A stretch of DNA of 64,000 nt, from the NCBI RefSeq assembly GCF_964340395.1, contig NC_135560.1, positions 18,322,598 to 18,386,597 of the forward strand, written 5' to 3'. Of the stretch, positions 1 through 11,599 are shown piece after piece (positions within the stretch are counted from its first letter, which is position 1; every line of letters begins with the position of its first letter). The translations under genes were made by a program, and so were the position numbers. Source of the DNA: Glandiceps talaboti. Taxonomy: Eukaryota; Hemichordata; Enteropneusta; Spengelidae. The notes under the pieces are model-generated. The model was given only the letters and a program-made list of their open reading frames with translations, searched no databases and was not told the origin of the DNA.

Positions 1-213
1 TTTATGACCAAAGAGGAAATGTTCAAGGCACTGAAATCCCAAGTAAGCAGTACCATAAACATAGCAACTGCTCAACCAACGTGTTTTCAATCTTGAAAGC
101 AAGTGTGAATTTATGGAAAGGTTTGCTGAAATTACACAGTAAATACATTCATTTCATTAGTGTACTATGCTGCATGTTGTTTACATTGTGTCTCAACATA
201 TGTTTATTTACAG

Positions 214-3200
214 GAAAACATAGAACTGCTCTGTCATGAACTAAAAGCACCGAAATATAACTTATATTTCATCTGTAAGTATGTCCAATCAAATGTTCCT
301 TTGATTATTCCAGTTGTAATAGTAAAGACAAAATGAATCTTGACCAACACAACCACCAACTATGTTATTGTCAAGTATTGCAAATGTATGTCTGAATTTT
401 CTTTGTTGTTGTATAATCAATTGATATCACGTGTATTACTATACCTGTAAAATTAATATTAGCTCTTTCAATAAATGTAAGATACTGAAATGTAAATTCT
501 ACTGGTGTGTTCAGTTATTGTCTCAGATTTCACTGCTATAGGAATATTTTCTTTGAATTCTGCTTCAGACTTCAGCAATGTTGTAAGTAAAAGTGATGTT
601 AAAGTTTTAGCAGAGGCTGACGACCAGGAAGTGGTGAGAGAAGTCCAGGTAAATCAAGTTATCAAAGACATTTATAGCCTGTAAGATACATCCTGCCATT
701 CTACCCTCATTGGTCTTCTGTGAGAGGGGAAGGCCAATGCATGAGGGTACCTCAACATGGCGTATCTTACAACCTAAGGCATTTATTGATGGCAACAATG
801 AAATCTAAAATTTTGACAGGGATATTACTGATCAGTTTATTGTTTAAAACAGTCTTATAAAGGTGGCTCAAGAATGACACAGTGTCTGGTAAAGTCTGAA
901 CTTCGACAGCGCTCCAATGAACTTAAAGTATTTCAGTGTTCACAGTTATTTTCAGTACATCCCAACTAACAGCAACTAATAGAATACTAGTAGTAAGTCA
1001 CATAAGAACTATCGGTAGTATGACGAAAAACCACAACTAAATGTAAAACAATTAAACTTTTCGTGATAATTCACTAGTTCATCATATACTTATAGACCCT
1101 GGAATGATTCTGCTTCAAGTTCTGTGTGTACATGTATTGTCTCCACATTAACTTACTAAAACATGTCTATGACACTGATAACTTGACTGTGAACCATTAT
1201 TTTCAATCTTCTGATGATTAGTATATGTTTGTCAAGTATTGTTGTACTATAATCAGAATGAATACTTTACTCTGTCGTCTGAAGGAAGAGTTGAATTTTT
1301 AATTTTTGTGTTGTGAGAGAACTACATGCATTCTAAATATTAAATCACAATTAGTATTCCTATTACCATCATCTATGTTTACCCAAATTTAATCATTATC
1401 AAAATTGTCGTATTTTTCAGGAATTTTATGGTGATTATGTTGCTGTTAGTCCCCATGTATTTTCCTTTAATCTGGTTGGTTGTTGTCAGGTAAGAAGACA
1501 TAATCTTGTCCAAATGTTTGTAAATCAATTTACTAGCTTCTCATGAATTTTGAAACCATTTATTTGTTCAGTGAAGTTTATAGCAAGTAGTACTTACAAT
1601 GTAAACTAGTGTTACACTCTGCTTATAAACAGCGCCCTCTCTTGACCACCGTACAATGGCATAGATAAATGCCTCTTCCCTGAGCTGAAATTGAATGCTT
1701 ATAGTATATTTGTAATCCTACATTTAAATAAAATGTATTCATCAACACTTAGATGTCATAATCAGATAATATATCATATTCCAATCCTTGTAAAAAATAA
1801 AAGACACTGGCCACTAGGGGTGCTATTCAACATTGTCACCAGAAGTGTGACTTGACCAGAATCATTCAGCTATTCTTTCTTGTACAGCCATGCATTTGTC
1901 ATAGATGACGAAGAGTTTAGCCCTCATTTTCCATATCTTGGGTGTCTTACAATATTTTACTATATGTAGATGATTCTCCTGTTTTGTTCTTAAATCAAAC
2001 TATGTTGATGAATAAATACTATTAATGAGTTGATGAATATCAATTGTATGTATTACAGAATGTCAATTGGAATCCTATGGTTTTGAATAGAGTGTGTGCT
2101 GGATTAACCTCTGTTTTACTGTCACTCAAGAAATGTCCAATGATTAGATACCAGAATTCATCAGAAATGGCCAAAAGATTAGCTGACAATGTCCGGGTAA
2201 GTTTGCCAGCATTTCATTCTTATCAGTCACTAAATCACTTGAGATATGTCTACAAGTCAAAGTGATTAAACTGTGTAAAAAAGTAGATTACACAGACCAA
2301 CTAATCTAACATGATGTAACAGGACTGTAATATGAAATATGTGTGTGAATTTGATAAAGTTACACATGTATTTAAGATCCAACAATGAATATTTATGGAC
2401 TCTGGGTTTATAGCTGCAAATGAAAATTTGTGATACCTTGACAATGGTGATGATTCACTCCCAAACTTTTTTGACTCTCTGAGGAGAAATTTTCATTTGC
2501 ATTTGTACATTTCTGTACACAACTCTTGTTCCTTCCAATGTTTAATTTCATAGTATACACTGTCTATTTGATGGTGAGTCTTCTGACAAGGGCTTGTATA
2601 ATGTTCCTTCTAATGTTTTCGGTTCATTTTTTACAGCAAGTAATATCCAAAGATGCAGGGCTGTTTGACTTCAGAAGAACTGATGTACCGCCAATTCTCC
2701 TGATACTTGATAGGAGAGATGACTGTGCTACTCCCCTACTCAACCAGGTAACACTTCATATCTGTATTGAAAACAACAAGAAAGAATGAGTCCTGCAAAA
2801 GATTTTCAGAAAGATATATGAATTGCAATATTTCATGAACTTGAAGGAATATTTAAACTGGAAATTCTTCAGATATAGTAATCCCAACGTTCAGAATTCT
2901 GACTTCTACCAACTCAAGTAACTGTCAATCTAATGTGACGGCATCTTCAATACAAACTTGTACTGAAATCAACCTAAAATTTGGACACCTATGGCAGGTC
3001 TCATGGTACCATGTAGAGTTTTTCATGGTGACTATGTACCTGTTAATGTTCTCCATGTAGAACTTCATTTCATTCGTAATATAAGGCTGTGTTTGAGTAC
3101 ATAATAGACACAATCCAGTACTGTGCTTTATCTGCAGTCAGCATTTATGAATATACTGTGTTGTATCTTTCCTAAAAGTCATGTATTTACTATGTTGTAC

Positions 3201-5793
3201 ATTTGATCAATTAATATTTAGTACTATGTGATATATTTCAGTGGACTTACCAGGCCATGGTACATGAAGTACTTGGGATCAAAAACAACAGAATAGATTT
3301 ATCATCAGTTCCGGGTATAACTAGAGACTTACAGGAAGTGGTGTTATCACCTGAACATGATGAATTTTATGCCAGTGTAAGTATACCTAGCAATCTTAAA
3401 CCTGCACTAGCAGAAACTGGAGTCTTACATATATTTTCAATCAGATCCCCTCTGAAAATTGTTCAATACCAAAAATTAACTATTGTACAAGTTAGTTCGA
3501 GGTTGATTTCTTCCATGAGTAGTACATTCACAGGTTGAAATCGTGTTCAAGTTTGGGCCCTTATTTTAGGGTGCAGACCCAAAAATCAATTTTACTGGAT
3601 TTGCTGCACCTTGCTATGTGTACTGTTAAACAAATACATTTGCTTACAGGTGATTCAATATTACAAGCAAGTCATATCTAACAAAATAGTTTAAAAAACC
3701 CCAAAAAACCCATTCCAGTTGCAGCTAGTACAGCTTTGAACTTGAAGATAAAAATATGTCATTATGCTGAGAACATATGAATTGTACTTTGTAAAAATGA
3801 CCTAATCAGTTAGTTAGTCATTATTTTGTAATACTGACCTGGCCCTGTAACCATTGTGGATAGAAGTATTCAAATTCAGAATCAAACTACTCCCTGCTTG
3901 GTGACATTTCATTTTGAATTCTTATTATATATTTTCATATGTTGCAAGTTGTCATTTTGTTCATGGTTTTGTTTGTAGAACATGTATGCCAACTTTGGTG
4001 AGATTGGTACAAACATTAAAGAATTGATGGATGACTTTCAGAAGAAGTCGCAGAGTAACAAGAAAATTGAATCCATTTCAGATATGAAGGTAATATTCTC
4101 ACTATAGAATACACATCAATAAAACGTAAAAGAATGAATGTATAGCTTCCATACTCAGTAGATGTTATTATAGATAGTGATTATCCAACATAAAGAGACT
4201 GAATGGAGAATAAAGATTGTTAATAAGTATGATTTGTTTTTATTGAACTTGAACAAGTTAACTGACAAAGAAACTTGATAATGAAATCAAACATCCAATT
4301 CTCATATCTAGTTGTGTTCAGTTTCCACCGTGTTCCAGTGTAGACAGTGTTCAATCTGTAGAAGGACATATAAATGTATTGCATATTAGAATGCATTGGA
4401 CTAAACAGTTTGTTCTGTGTGTGCAGTATTCTGGTTTTCTCCGGGTTCTGTTTTGTCAGGTCTTACTATATGTAGTGTTGTGATAGATTATAAATATTTT
4501 GAATAAAAACATAATTGTAACTCTGTTCTTCAAGTTGTAATTTTCTGATTTTAACAAACCCCATATGTTATATGGCTCTTTTAGGCATTTGTTGAAAACT
4601 ACCCACAATTCAAAAAGATGTCTGGAACAGTTGCCAAACATGTGACAGTGGTAGGAGAACTATCTCGCCTCGTTAGTGCCAGGAATTTACTGGAAGTATC
4701 AGAATGTGAACAGGAACTTGCCTGTCAGAGTGATCACTCAGAAGCCCTCAAGGTAAGTATACTCAGTCCCCAAATTTGAAAATTCGTCTTCATGGGATAA
4801 ATCCTTTGTATTGTCTAAATAACATGTCCAAGGATTCTGCTTTTCTTTATTCATCTTGTGTTATGATGGCAAGAACTTAATTCAACTCATTGGAATCAAT
4901 TGCCAGCTGTCTACATGTAGTATGTGAACCCTCATTTATGACATAGAGAGGAATGGCATTCACACCACTGTGACCAGGAAATAAAGGCATTTTTGTTAAC
5001 TTCAGATTCTGGACATTCATTTCATGATTTTGCATCCTAAACATAAGGAGCAATTTCTGCAAAACACCAAGTTGACACTTGTTCCTCATTCATTGTTCAG
5101 TGGAAGTCCTTACCATGGAAATGCATTGTACTCATGGAAGTCAGCAGACATGCATATGATAATAGCAGAACATAAATAGTCATGAGTTTTGTATTTGAAG
5201 GTAGGAGTTGGCAAGTGTGTATAATGTATGTGATGTAAAATCAAAACCCATATTTTACAAAACCGCTTTTATCTCCTTGAGTTGCATTCTTTCCTACTTT
5301 TCAAGAGCGTAATTTTGTCTGGAAGCACTAATTACTGGTAGTATTACTAATGGACATTATGCAGTCTCTAGGTGTCATATTGATTGAGCGAACACTTTTA
5401 TTTATGGATTACTTATTGGATCATTCTTTTGAATAATTTCAATCTCTTTTCCATTTATGAAACTTATAATTAACGTTCTCAAGTTCTTTGGGTGTCAAAC
5501 ATAAGAAGTACATATTGTATGATGATAACTTAAACTTAAAGTGTGTTTATTCTTTCTGACAGAAAATTCGTACATTGCTGGACACCGACAGAAGTGCGAA
5601 AGTGACAGAGTTAGATGCATTCCGTCTTGTAGCTTTATATGCCTTACATTATGAGAGACACAGTAATAATGACTTAGCTGCATTGGTAGAATTATTAATG
5701 AGACGTGGAGTTAATGATAAGTACAGAAGGGTGAGTGCATTTAGTTTTAGTCCTCCCCAACAAACAGACAGACAGACAGACAGACACACACAC

Positions 5794-5869
<76 letters not shown>

Positions 5870-7709
5870 CTTCCAGACAGGGATTATTGCAATCAGTTCT
5901 GTCTGTCTGTCTGTCTGTTTGTCTGCTCATGCACAGCCATATCTCTGACAATACAATGGCTAATATTGTACAAAGACATGTAATATTATACATGTCTTAT
6001 GTAACTTTATTGGTCTGTAACAAATCCAATATTTTATTTTCAGATGATAAGAACACTGTTAGATTATGGTGGGAGCAGGTCAAGGTCTAGTGATCTATTT
6101 GGACAAAAGAATCCAATATCTCAAGCTAGGAGATTCTTCAAAGGATTGAAGGTAATAATATATTTAAAAACATTACTTCTACTGAATTACATGGACAGTT
6201 TTATCCAGGGTGTATATCTGACATTGATTGTATTAAGACATTTTGTAGGTACTCATAATTGTTTTCTTGGCTGGTTTGATTTCATACATAACCAACATAC
6301 ATAACCAACATGTTGTTAGCAAACACTTTCACAATTTTTATTGCTTTTCTAAATCCCTGTAGTCCATTTTGTTACTATTACACATGGCTTGATCTTGATG
6401 GTTTTGTTGTTTTGTGTCTGTAGGGGGTTGAAAACATCTATACACAACACACTCCACTACTCCAAGAAACGTTGGATCAGCTCATTAAAGGAAAACTTAA
6501 AGAATCAAGTTATCCATATTTAGGTACAAGCCAACTTAGAGACAGGTAAATATTAGTTATTAATTTCTACCTCAAAAGACAAATTCAATCTTACCATTTG
6601 TAAAGGTAGGAATATCAATGATACTTGGCTGGCAAATGAAGCTTGCATTGTTCATCAAAACAGCTGTTTTATTTTGACAAACAGTTTGATGAAATTCATA
6701 AATACAAGAACCAATGTACACAGTCTTCCATATACATTACCTTAGTATAAATGTATTCTAGACCCACTATCAGGGGTATTTGAACCTTGAGAGTGCCACC
6801 ATGTTATCTGCCTCCCTCATTTAAATTACTGTCTAAGTATCCAAATGCTTCTATCAGGACTAATGTATAATATCCAGTTATTACGAGTGTCTCCCGAGTC
6901 TATTTTAGTAAATTACTGAAAAATTATTAGTATTGGAAAGAAATTAGAATGTTATATATATTATTGACCTATTCAGTATTGTTATAAATCTTTACCAATA
7001 TTGACATGTAAACTTCCATTCTTTGTTACACAGACCTCAAGATATTATAGTATTTTTAGTTGGAGGTGCTACCTATGAAGAAGCCTATGCAGTGTATAAT
7101 CTGAATAAATCCACCCCAGGTGTACGGATAGTATTAGGAGGAACCACGGTACATAACTGTCAAAGGTAAAAAATAGCATTCTTTTATTATAGCAGAGAGA
7201 GAATGTGTAGGGGTGTATATTAGCTATAATATTCTTGGATCTGAAAGTATTTTATGTGTTTGATATCCATAACTGTACCTCTAGACTGAAAGTTTTACAT
7301 TGTTTGTTCTGTCGCTTACAACAGTATGGAGCACCCACAATGATGAATCTTTCGGTATACCTCACCTCAAGCAGTTGACCTTTGGCCTTACACTCTCATT
7401 TAAGTATGTTATGATAATTTTTTAGTCAGTGCGAGCTCATCTTCTGACTACAACATATGTCTCTCTGCCACTCCCTTTGCAGTATTTGATAATTAGGAGT
7501 GTTAATTGACAACAATTTGTTGATAAGTCAAGATTACACAAGTTGAAAACAAGTTGACTTGTACATAACCCATTGATAATTATATCTGTATCTGTTCTCA
7601 TCTCTTCATCAGTTTTCTGGAAGAGGTTTCCATGGCAATGAACCCAATGATTACACCAGTGTCTCGGAGAGCACCAGACTCAAGATCATATAGCAACAGA
7701 AGACGATGA
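214..7709 (+). CDS. VPS45: VPS45, Sec1/Munc18 (SM) protein, 3' 13 exons (5' end outside window)
   Basis: Exons: 214-274, 569-648, 1421-1489, 2059-2196, 2637-2747, 3242-3376, 3979-4089, 4585-4752, 5563-5730, 6044-6151, 6424-6545, 7034-7165, 7613-7709 (stop TGA 7707-7709). All introns are GT-AG and the phases join without a shift, giving 499 codons. The protein starts in mid-domain at [15 protein letters not shown] and runs through the whole SM fold: [71 protein letters not shown] and a basic tail ending NRRR. These match vertebrate VPS45 nearly colinearly; about 75 N-terminal residues should lie upstream of base 1. Known role: VPS45 binds syntaxin-16/Tlg2-type SNAREs and promotes vesicle fusion at the trans-Golgi network and early endosomes. 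Intron 1 of the visible part contains a foldback (680-771), and the donor after 3376 is followed within about 15 bases by a dispersed repeat. No broken exon was seen. Confidence 0.96.
680..771. mobile_element. Foldback (MITE-like) element in a VPS45 intron
   Basis: Imperfect palindrome of about 92 bp. The outer ends GTAAGATAC and GTATCTTAC are exact complements; inner arm segments (CTACCCTCATTGG against CCAATGCATGAGGGTACC) also pair. Two related sequences lie at 52453-52547 and 53471-53550, where the ends read TAAGGTAC and the inner arms hold GCCCTCAC. It lies between the exons ending at 648 and starting at 1421, so it should be spliced out. I infer a small non-autonomous DNA element; no coding capacity. 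Confidence 0.6.
3389..3765 (-). repeat. Dispersed repeat, family R1, copy 1
   Basis: Reverse complement of this stretch aligns over about 375 bp with 10455-10830. Shared blocks include AGCTGTACTAGCTGCAACTGG, 'TTTTGTTAGAT', 'CAATTTCAACCTGT', 'TTGAACAATTTTCAG' and 'CTAGTGYAGGTTTAA', in the same order. The copy starts about 12 bases after the donor that ends the VPS45 exon at 3376. No ORF is shared, so I infer a SINE-like or non-autonomous element. Confidence 0.65.
5764..5925. repeat. Compound microsatellite (CAGA)n(CA)n ... (GTCT)n
   Basis: A (CAGA) run followed by about 75 bases of CA dinucleotides, then, after about 30 bases of unique sequence, a (GTCT) run complementary to the first block. 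It lies in the 313-bp VPS45 intron 5731-6043. The complementary flanks could form a hairpin. Open frames crossing it on both strands are low-complexity artefacts. Confidence 0.9.
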
Positions 7710-7985
7710 ACACCAACATAAATTAACAATAAACTAAACGATAAATTTCATATGCCCAAATATGGTAATGTGTTTTAAGTTCATGAACAATTCTTGAAAC
7801 AAAAGCAAGACCAAGAAATAATTTGGATTCTTGCATCACAAAGATAAATTCGGTTATCTTCTTGAGGGTGCCATTTGTAAATTGAGGCATATACTGTGCA
7901 ATCATTTGACAAAAAAGGAATGCAACATATATCATCAATAATATATAGAGTTAGGAAAGTCGGAAATATTTGTAATTTAGTGAAA

Positions 7986-8096
7986 TATAGTCTTGGTTAC
8001 CCAGACTCTTTTTGTTGGGGCTCCATACTTCCACCCGCCATGCTTGGCAGATTGAAGTATGGCACCCCCAATGACCTGTCTGGACAACCGAGACAA
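7986..8096. mobile_element. Foldback element downstream of VPS45
   Basis: Imperfect palindrome: left arm GGTTACCCAGACTC...GGGGCTCCATACTTC pairs with right arm GAAGTATGGCACCCCC...GTCTGGACAACC. The arms are about 45 bp with a short spacer around 8040. It is 3' of the VPS45 stop and may lie in its 3' UTR. No target duplication is obvious. Confidence 0.55.
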
Positions 8097-9020
8097 ATTG
8101 AAACACAGATTAACCAAATGAGAATGGTAGCAATGTATGCTGGGAAATTGAGAATGGTTTACATGTAATAGAGTTGTAAGGGTATTATCATTGCAATGCA
8201 TGTTGGCAAAGTACTCAAATAGAGGACTTCCCGCAGGTCATATGAACGTCATTTTAGCAATGCATTCTGGGAAACCACTTGTATAGAGAGATTAGAAAAT
8301 AGGTCACAGACCATTAGTATATCCATGCATGTAGTGGAGTATGATGTCTTTATTCTCTGTAAATGTTTACATTGTATTTGTCTTATAGTATCATAGTCAT
8401 GTATATATACATGTATTATCGGTATATGTCGTCAGTGGTATTGGTGGAAGCTTCGAATCCTGAGATCATTCAGAGATGATGCTTAGTTAAACAAAAACTA
8501 CAAATAGATTGAAAAAACTCAAAAATTACTTATAGATTACTAGTCTGCATTCTAGTGATAGGAAATTTACTAGAATCTATATTACATGTAATTGTAATAT
8601 TCCTAAAAATATTTTTTCTTCACTCCGCCAAGTAAAATACATGTTACATAAGTGGCCCTGTCACTATGAGTTGAAGACTCCTTATGTCACAAAGTAATTT
8701 GTAGCTGAATGAATCAAACTATTGGAGATTATACCTGTTTATAAAACCAAATTTTATGAAAAATTATACACCATTAATGTAAACATTTATTTGACTATGT
8801 AGTGGACTTTTAGGTCACATATTAAAATGTATTTCATTCCACTTCATGATCCCATCTTGTTGTTCAGTTTTATAGCATCTATGTCTCAGTTGGTAAAGTT
8901 CTTGTCAAAAAAAAGCAATGAGTGAGAATCGTGACTCAGTGAGTATCAGCATGCTCATTACTTTCTAGTTTCACTTTCCATTTGTATATAATATACTTCT
9001 TGAGAATGTCTCCTGAGGAA

Positions 9021-9093
9021 TAGTCTGGATGCCAACTGTGGTAACTGTTAGTGAAGGTATAAATCGTAACGATACTGTATAGGAACTAGACTA
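9021..9093. mobile_element. 73-bp MITE with 9-bp target-site duplication
   Basis: Ends TAGTCTGG ... CTAGACTA give terminal inverted repeats TAGTCTRG. Flanks are CCTGAGGAA (9012-9020) and CCTGAGGTA (9094-9102), an 8/9 match. A second copy in opposite orientation lies at 54149-54209 with its own 9-bp duplication, sharing GCCAACTGT and the block CGATACTGTATAGGAACTAG. A partial relative lies near 20112-20153. Confidence 0.7.
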
Positions 9094-9786
9094 CCTGAGG
9101 TACGAAAGACTCGAGCTGTTTTTGTACTCAACTACTGGTACATTAACTGACGCACGTTAGTACCCAGGTCTGTAAAGCCATAAATGTAATGTTTACTAAT
9201 GACAAATAAAGTGTTCTCCCCAGTCATTTTAGCATGGAAGCCACCATGTTGAATTTTTGTGAATTTTTGTGCAGAACAAGTGAAACTCATTTGCATGAAA
9301 TCGACACAATCTATTATTATGCAAATTAGTAAGCATGATGTGTGGGGAAATCCCTGGGGAAGAAGACTGAAAGACTAATAAATCATTTCTGTATATCTAC
9401 CTTGCAAAACAGTGTATGCAAAGAAGACTCTCCAAAAACAGATGTTTACAATTTACAAAGTGCATGTACCAACACATAACTAGGAAAATATACATTGTAC
9501 TGAAATTTTCCTGAGATGCATCCAATAAATGTTCTGTGAAAGAAAAATATTGTGTGACATGAAATTTGTATGTTTTTTTTACAAGGGAGAATAACCAACA
9601 TTATGATCATGTGAAAGTGTTTCATATATGATACACTGTCAGCAACCATTTTATGTCGGATGTATATTGTGTTGTGATACAGTATGGGTGGCCATATGTG
9701 GAAATGTGTATCCCTGACTGCAATGGGAGGCCATATCCATATGTATAAATGTACATCATAATGCCATCATGAAAATGCATGTCATT

Positions 9787-9814
9787 GTACGTACGTACGT
9801 ACGTACGTACGTAC
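9787..9814. repeat. (GTAC)7 microsatellite
   Basis: Seven uninterrupted GTAC units, each its own reverse complement, so the run is a perfect palindrome. Confidence 0.9.
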
Positions 9815-10454
9815 CTTTGTAAAGAGAATACTAGTGCACACTTTAAGCAAACTCGGGTCGCTATGGATCACTAGTCCATACCATTACATTATTTAAACCG
9901 ATCACTGAAAGCTGTATGAAAATGATTTGTGATAATATGATATAGGCCATGGTCACATGACATAACATATCTTACAATCTAACATTACTGGTGCAGTATA
10001 TAATTCTAGTGCCTTCTATAATTCTAGTAGTCATTACAATCATAATTAATATATCATGGCTCAATTGTAACTAAGCAGTATTCTTATAATTACTGGTAAA
10101 TACATTTACAATTCATAAAGTTGATATTTTGTATCACACTGTCTAAAGAAATCATGTCAAACTTGATAACTGAATTTCCATAGTATATATTTACTACTCT
10201 ATATTTTGACACTGTCTTAATACAAGTATTCATAGGTCTAGTTTCTGATGACTCTCTCAGTCTGAAAAATTTTCTTACAGAAAAATGTGTAAAATGTCAT
10301 GACGGAATGTGTGTCCATGTTACTGTCATAGTGCTGTGTTGTATAACCCTGTTCTGTTGTGTTTGGTGAAAATTACATACTGTCATTGGCAACCAAATAG
10401 TCTATTCTAAATCATAAAATTATGATAAAAATAAAATGAACAGATTGATGAAAT

Positions 10455-10830
10455 ATGTTAAGTTCAAAGCTGTACTAGCTGCAACTGGAGCATTATTTGA
10501 AACTGTTTTGTTAGATTTAATGATTTAATTGTAATATTGTATATCTTGAATAGTATTGAATTGCATGTGGATACAATGTGTTTGTACAGCTGTACATACG
10601 ATACAATATAATAAATCCAAACAATCGATTTTTGGATTTGCACTCTGAAATCAATGCCCTAATGTGATCACAATTTCAACCTGTTGTTGTACCACTTACG
10701 GACAAAATCAACCTGTAACATGTACAATGTGTAATTATTGGTACTTTGAACAATTTTCAGTGAATATATTGTTGGTTGTCAGATCAAAAAATACTCCGGT
10801 TATAGCTAGTGTAGGTTTAAATAAAAATCA
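10455..10830 (+). repeat. Dispersed repeat, family R1, copy 2
   Basis: Homologous in inverted orientation to 3389-3765 over its whole length, with many point differences and small indels, so the two insertions are old. It lies in the VPS45/ADPGK 3' interval. No coding content is seen. Confidence 0.65.
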
Positions 10831-11066
10831 AACACACTATTGAATAGTAAGCATATATAACATTCTATGAAATTGAATTACTTTTAGACCAGTTGAAAAA
10901 AAAAAAGATCTGAAGCCCAAATTTTTTCCATTTCTGGGGCAAAATTGAGAGACTTTTAGCAGTCACACTTCAAAAAAATTCTAGAAAAATAAACTTTCAT
11001 TCCGAAAAAATTAAGTAAGTTTAAATTTAGGACAAAAATTTATGAATAAGTAAAATATTTTTTTAT

Positions 11067-11076
<10 letters not shown>

Positions 11077-11097
<21 letters not shown>

Positions 11098-11100
11098 GGG
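11077..11100. repeat. 24-base G homopolymer after a T-rich run
   Basis: A T-rich run is followed directly by an uninterrupted G run of 24 bases. It lies about 500 bp downstream of the ADPGK stop codon and could form a G-quadruplex on the plus strand. The exact length is prone to sequencing and assembly error. Confidence 0.85.
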
Positions 11101-11599
11101 CTTATGTGTTTGATGAAGATGTGTTTCATTTGTGTGTTTTCAATGAAAGTTTTATTTTTCTAAACACTTCACCAGTAGGGATAAACTTTCATTTGCACAT
11201 CTTTCAGGGGAAATCATTTCAGAGTATGTTTATTGAACAGTCTTTTATTAGGCAAAAAAAGAGTTAATATTCAGGATGGGTTAGCTTAGGAACAAAAGCA
11301 AAGAAACTAAGTAGATGGCAGGATGGAGAACTTAAAACTATTGTATACTACTATATGGTGAGAATTTGGTAAGAAAAATCAAGAATAAAAATTCTGAAAT
11401 AGTGACAAACTTATTGATATAAAGAAAACAAAACAAAATTGAAGGTTTCAGATTTAAGAGTGCAAAGCTGTACACTATATGGTGAGAATTCGGCAAGATG
11501 CAAGGAAAATAAAAATATCTGACTTTGGTGTACAGAAAACAATGTGTTGAAGGTTCATAATGTTAATGGTGTATACTAAACTATGCAAAACACATATGA

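Larger units (their letters stand above)
7710..11599. other. Convergent 3' intergenic/UTR region between VPS45 and ADPGK
   Basis: No exon of a recognisable gene. It should contain the 3' UTR of VPS45 from the left and of ADPGK from the right. Candidate poly(A) signals are AATAAA at 9205-9210 (followed by a GT-rich stretch) for VPS45, and TTTATT at 11229-11234 (AATAAA on the minus strand) for ADPGK. It holds a foldback (7986-8096), a 73-bp MITE (9021-9093), a GTAC microsatellite, a dispersed repeat (10455-10830) and a G homopolymer (11077-11100). Confidence 0.7.

Noticed and set aside
1-48. Possible upstream VPS45 exon ending before GTAAGC
   Set aside because: The frame FMTKEEMFKALKSQ does not match the VPS45 region expected just before ENIELL, so I did not include it.
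5731-6043. Open frames of 82-171 codons through the CA/CAGA microsatellite
   Set aside because: They are read-through of VPS45 exons into an intron made of simple repeats on either strand.
8885-8960. tRNA-like A box (GTCTCAGTTGGTA)
   Set aside because: No matching B box or cloverleaf arms at the right distance; at most a decayed tRNA-derived fragment.
10240-10275. Hammerhead-like CTGATGA...GAAA
   Set aside because: The bases between the two motifs cannot form the required stem II.
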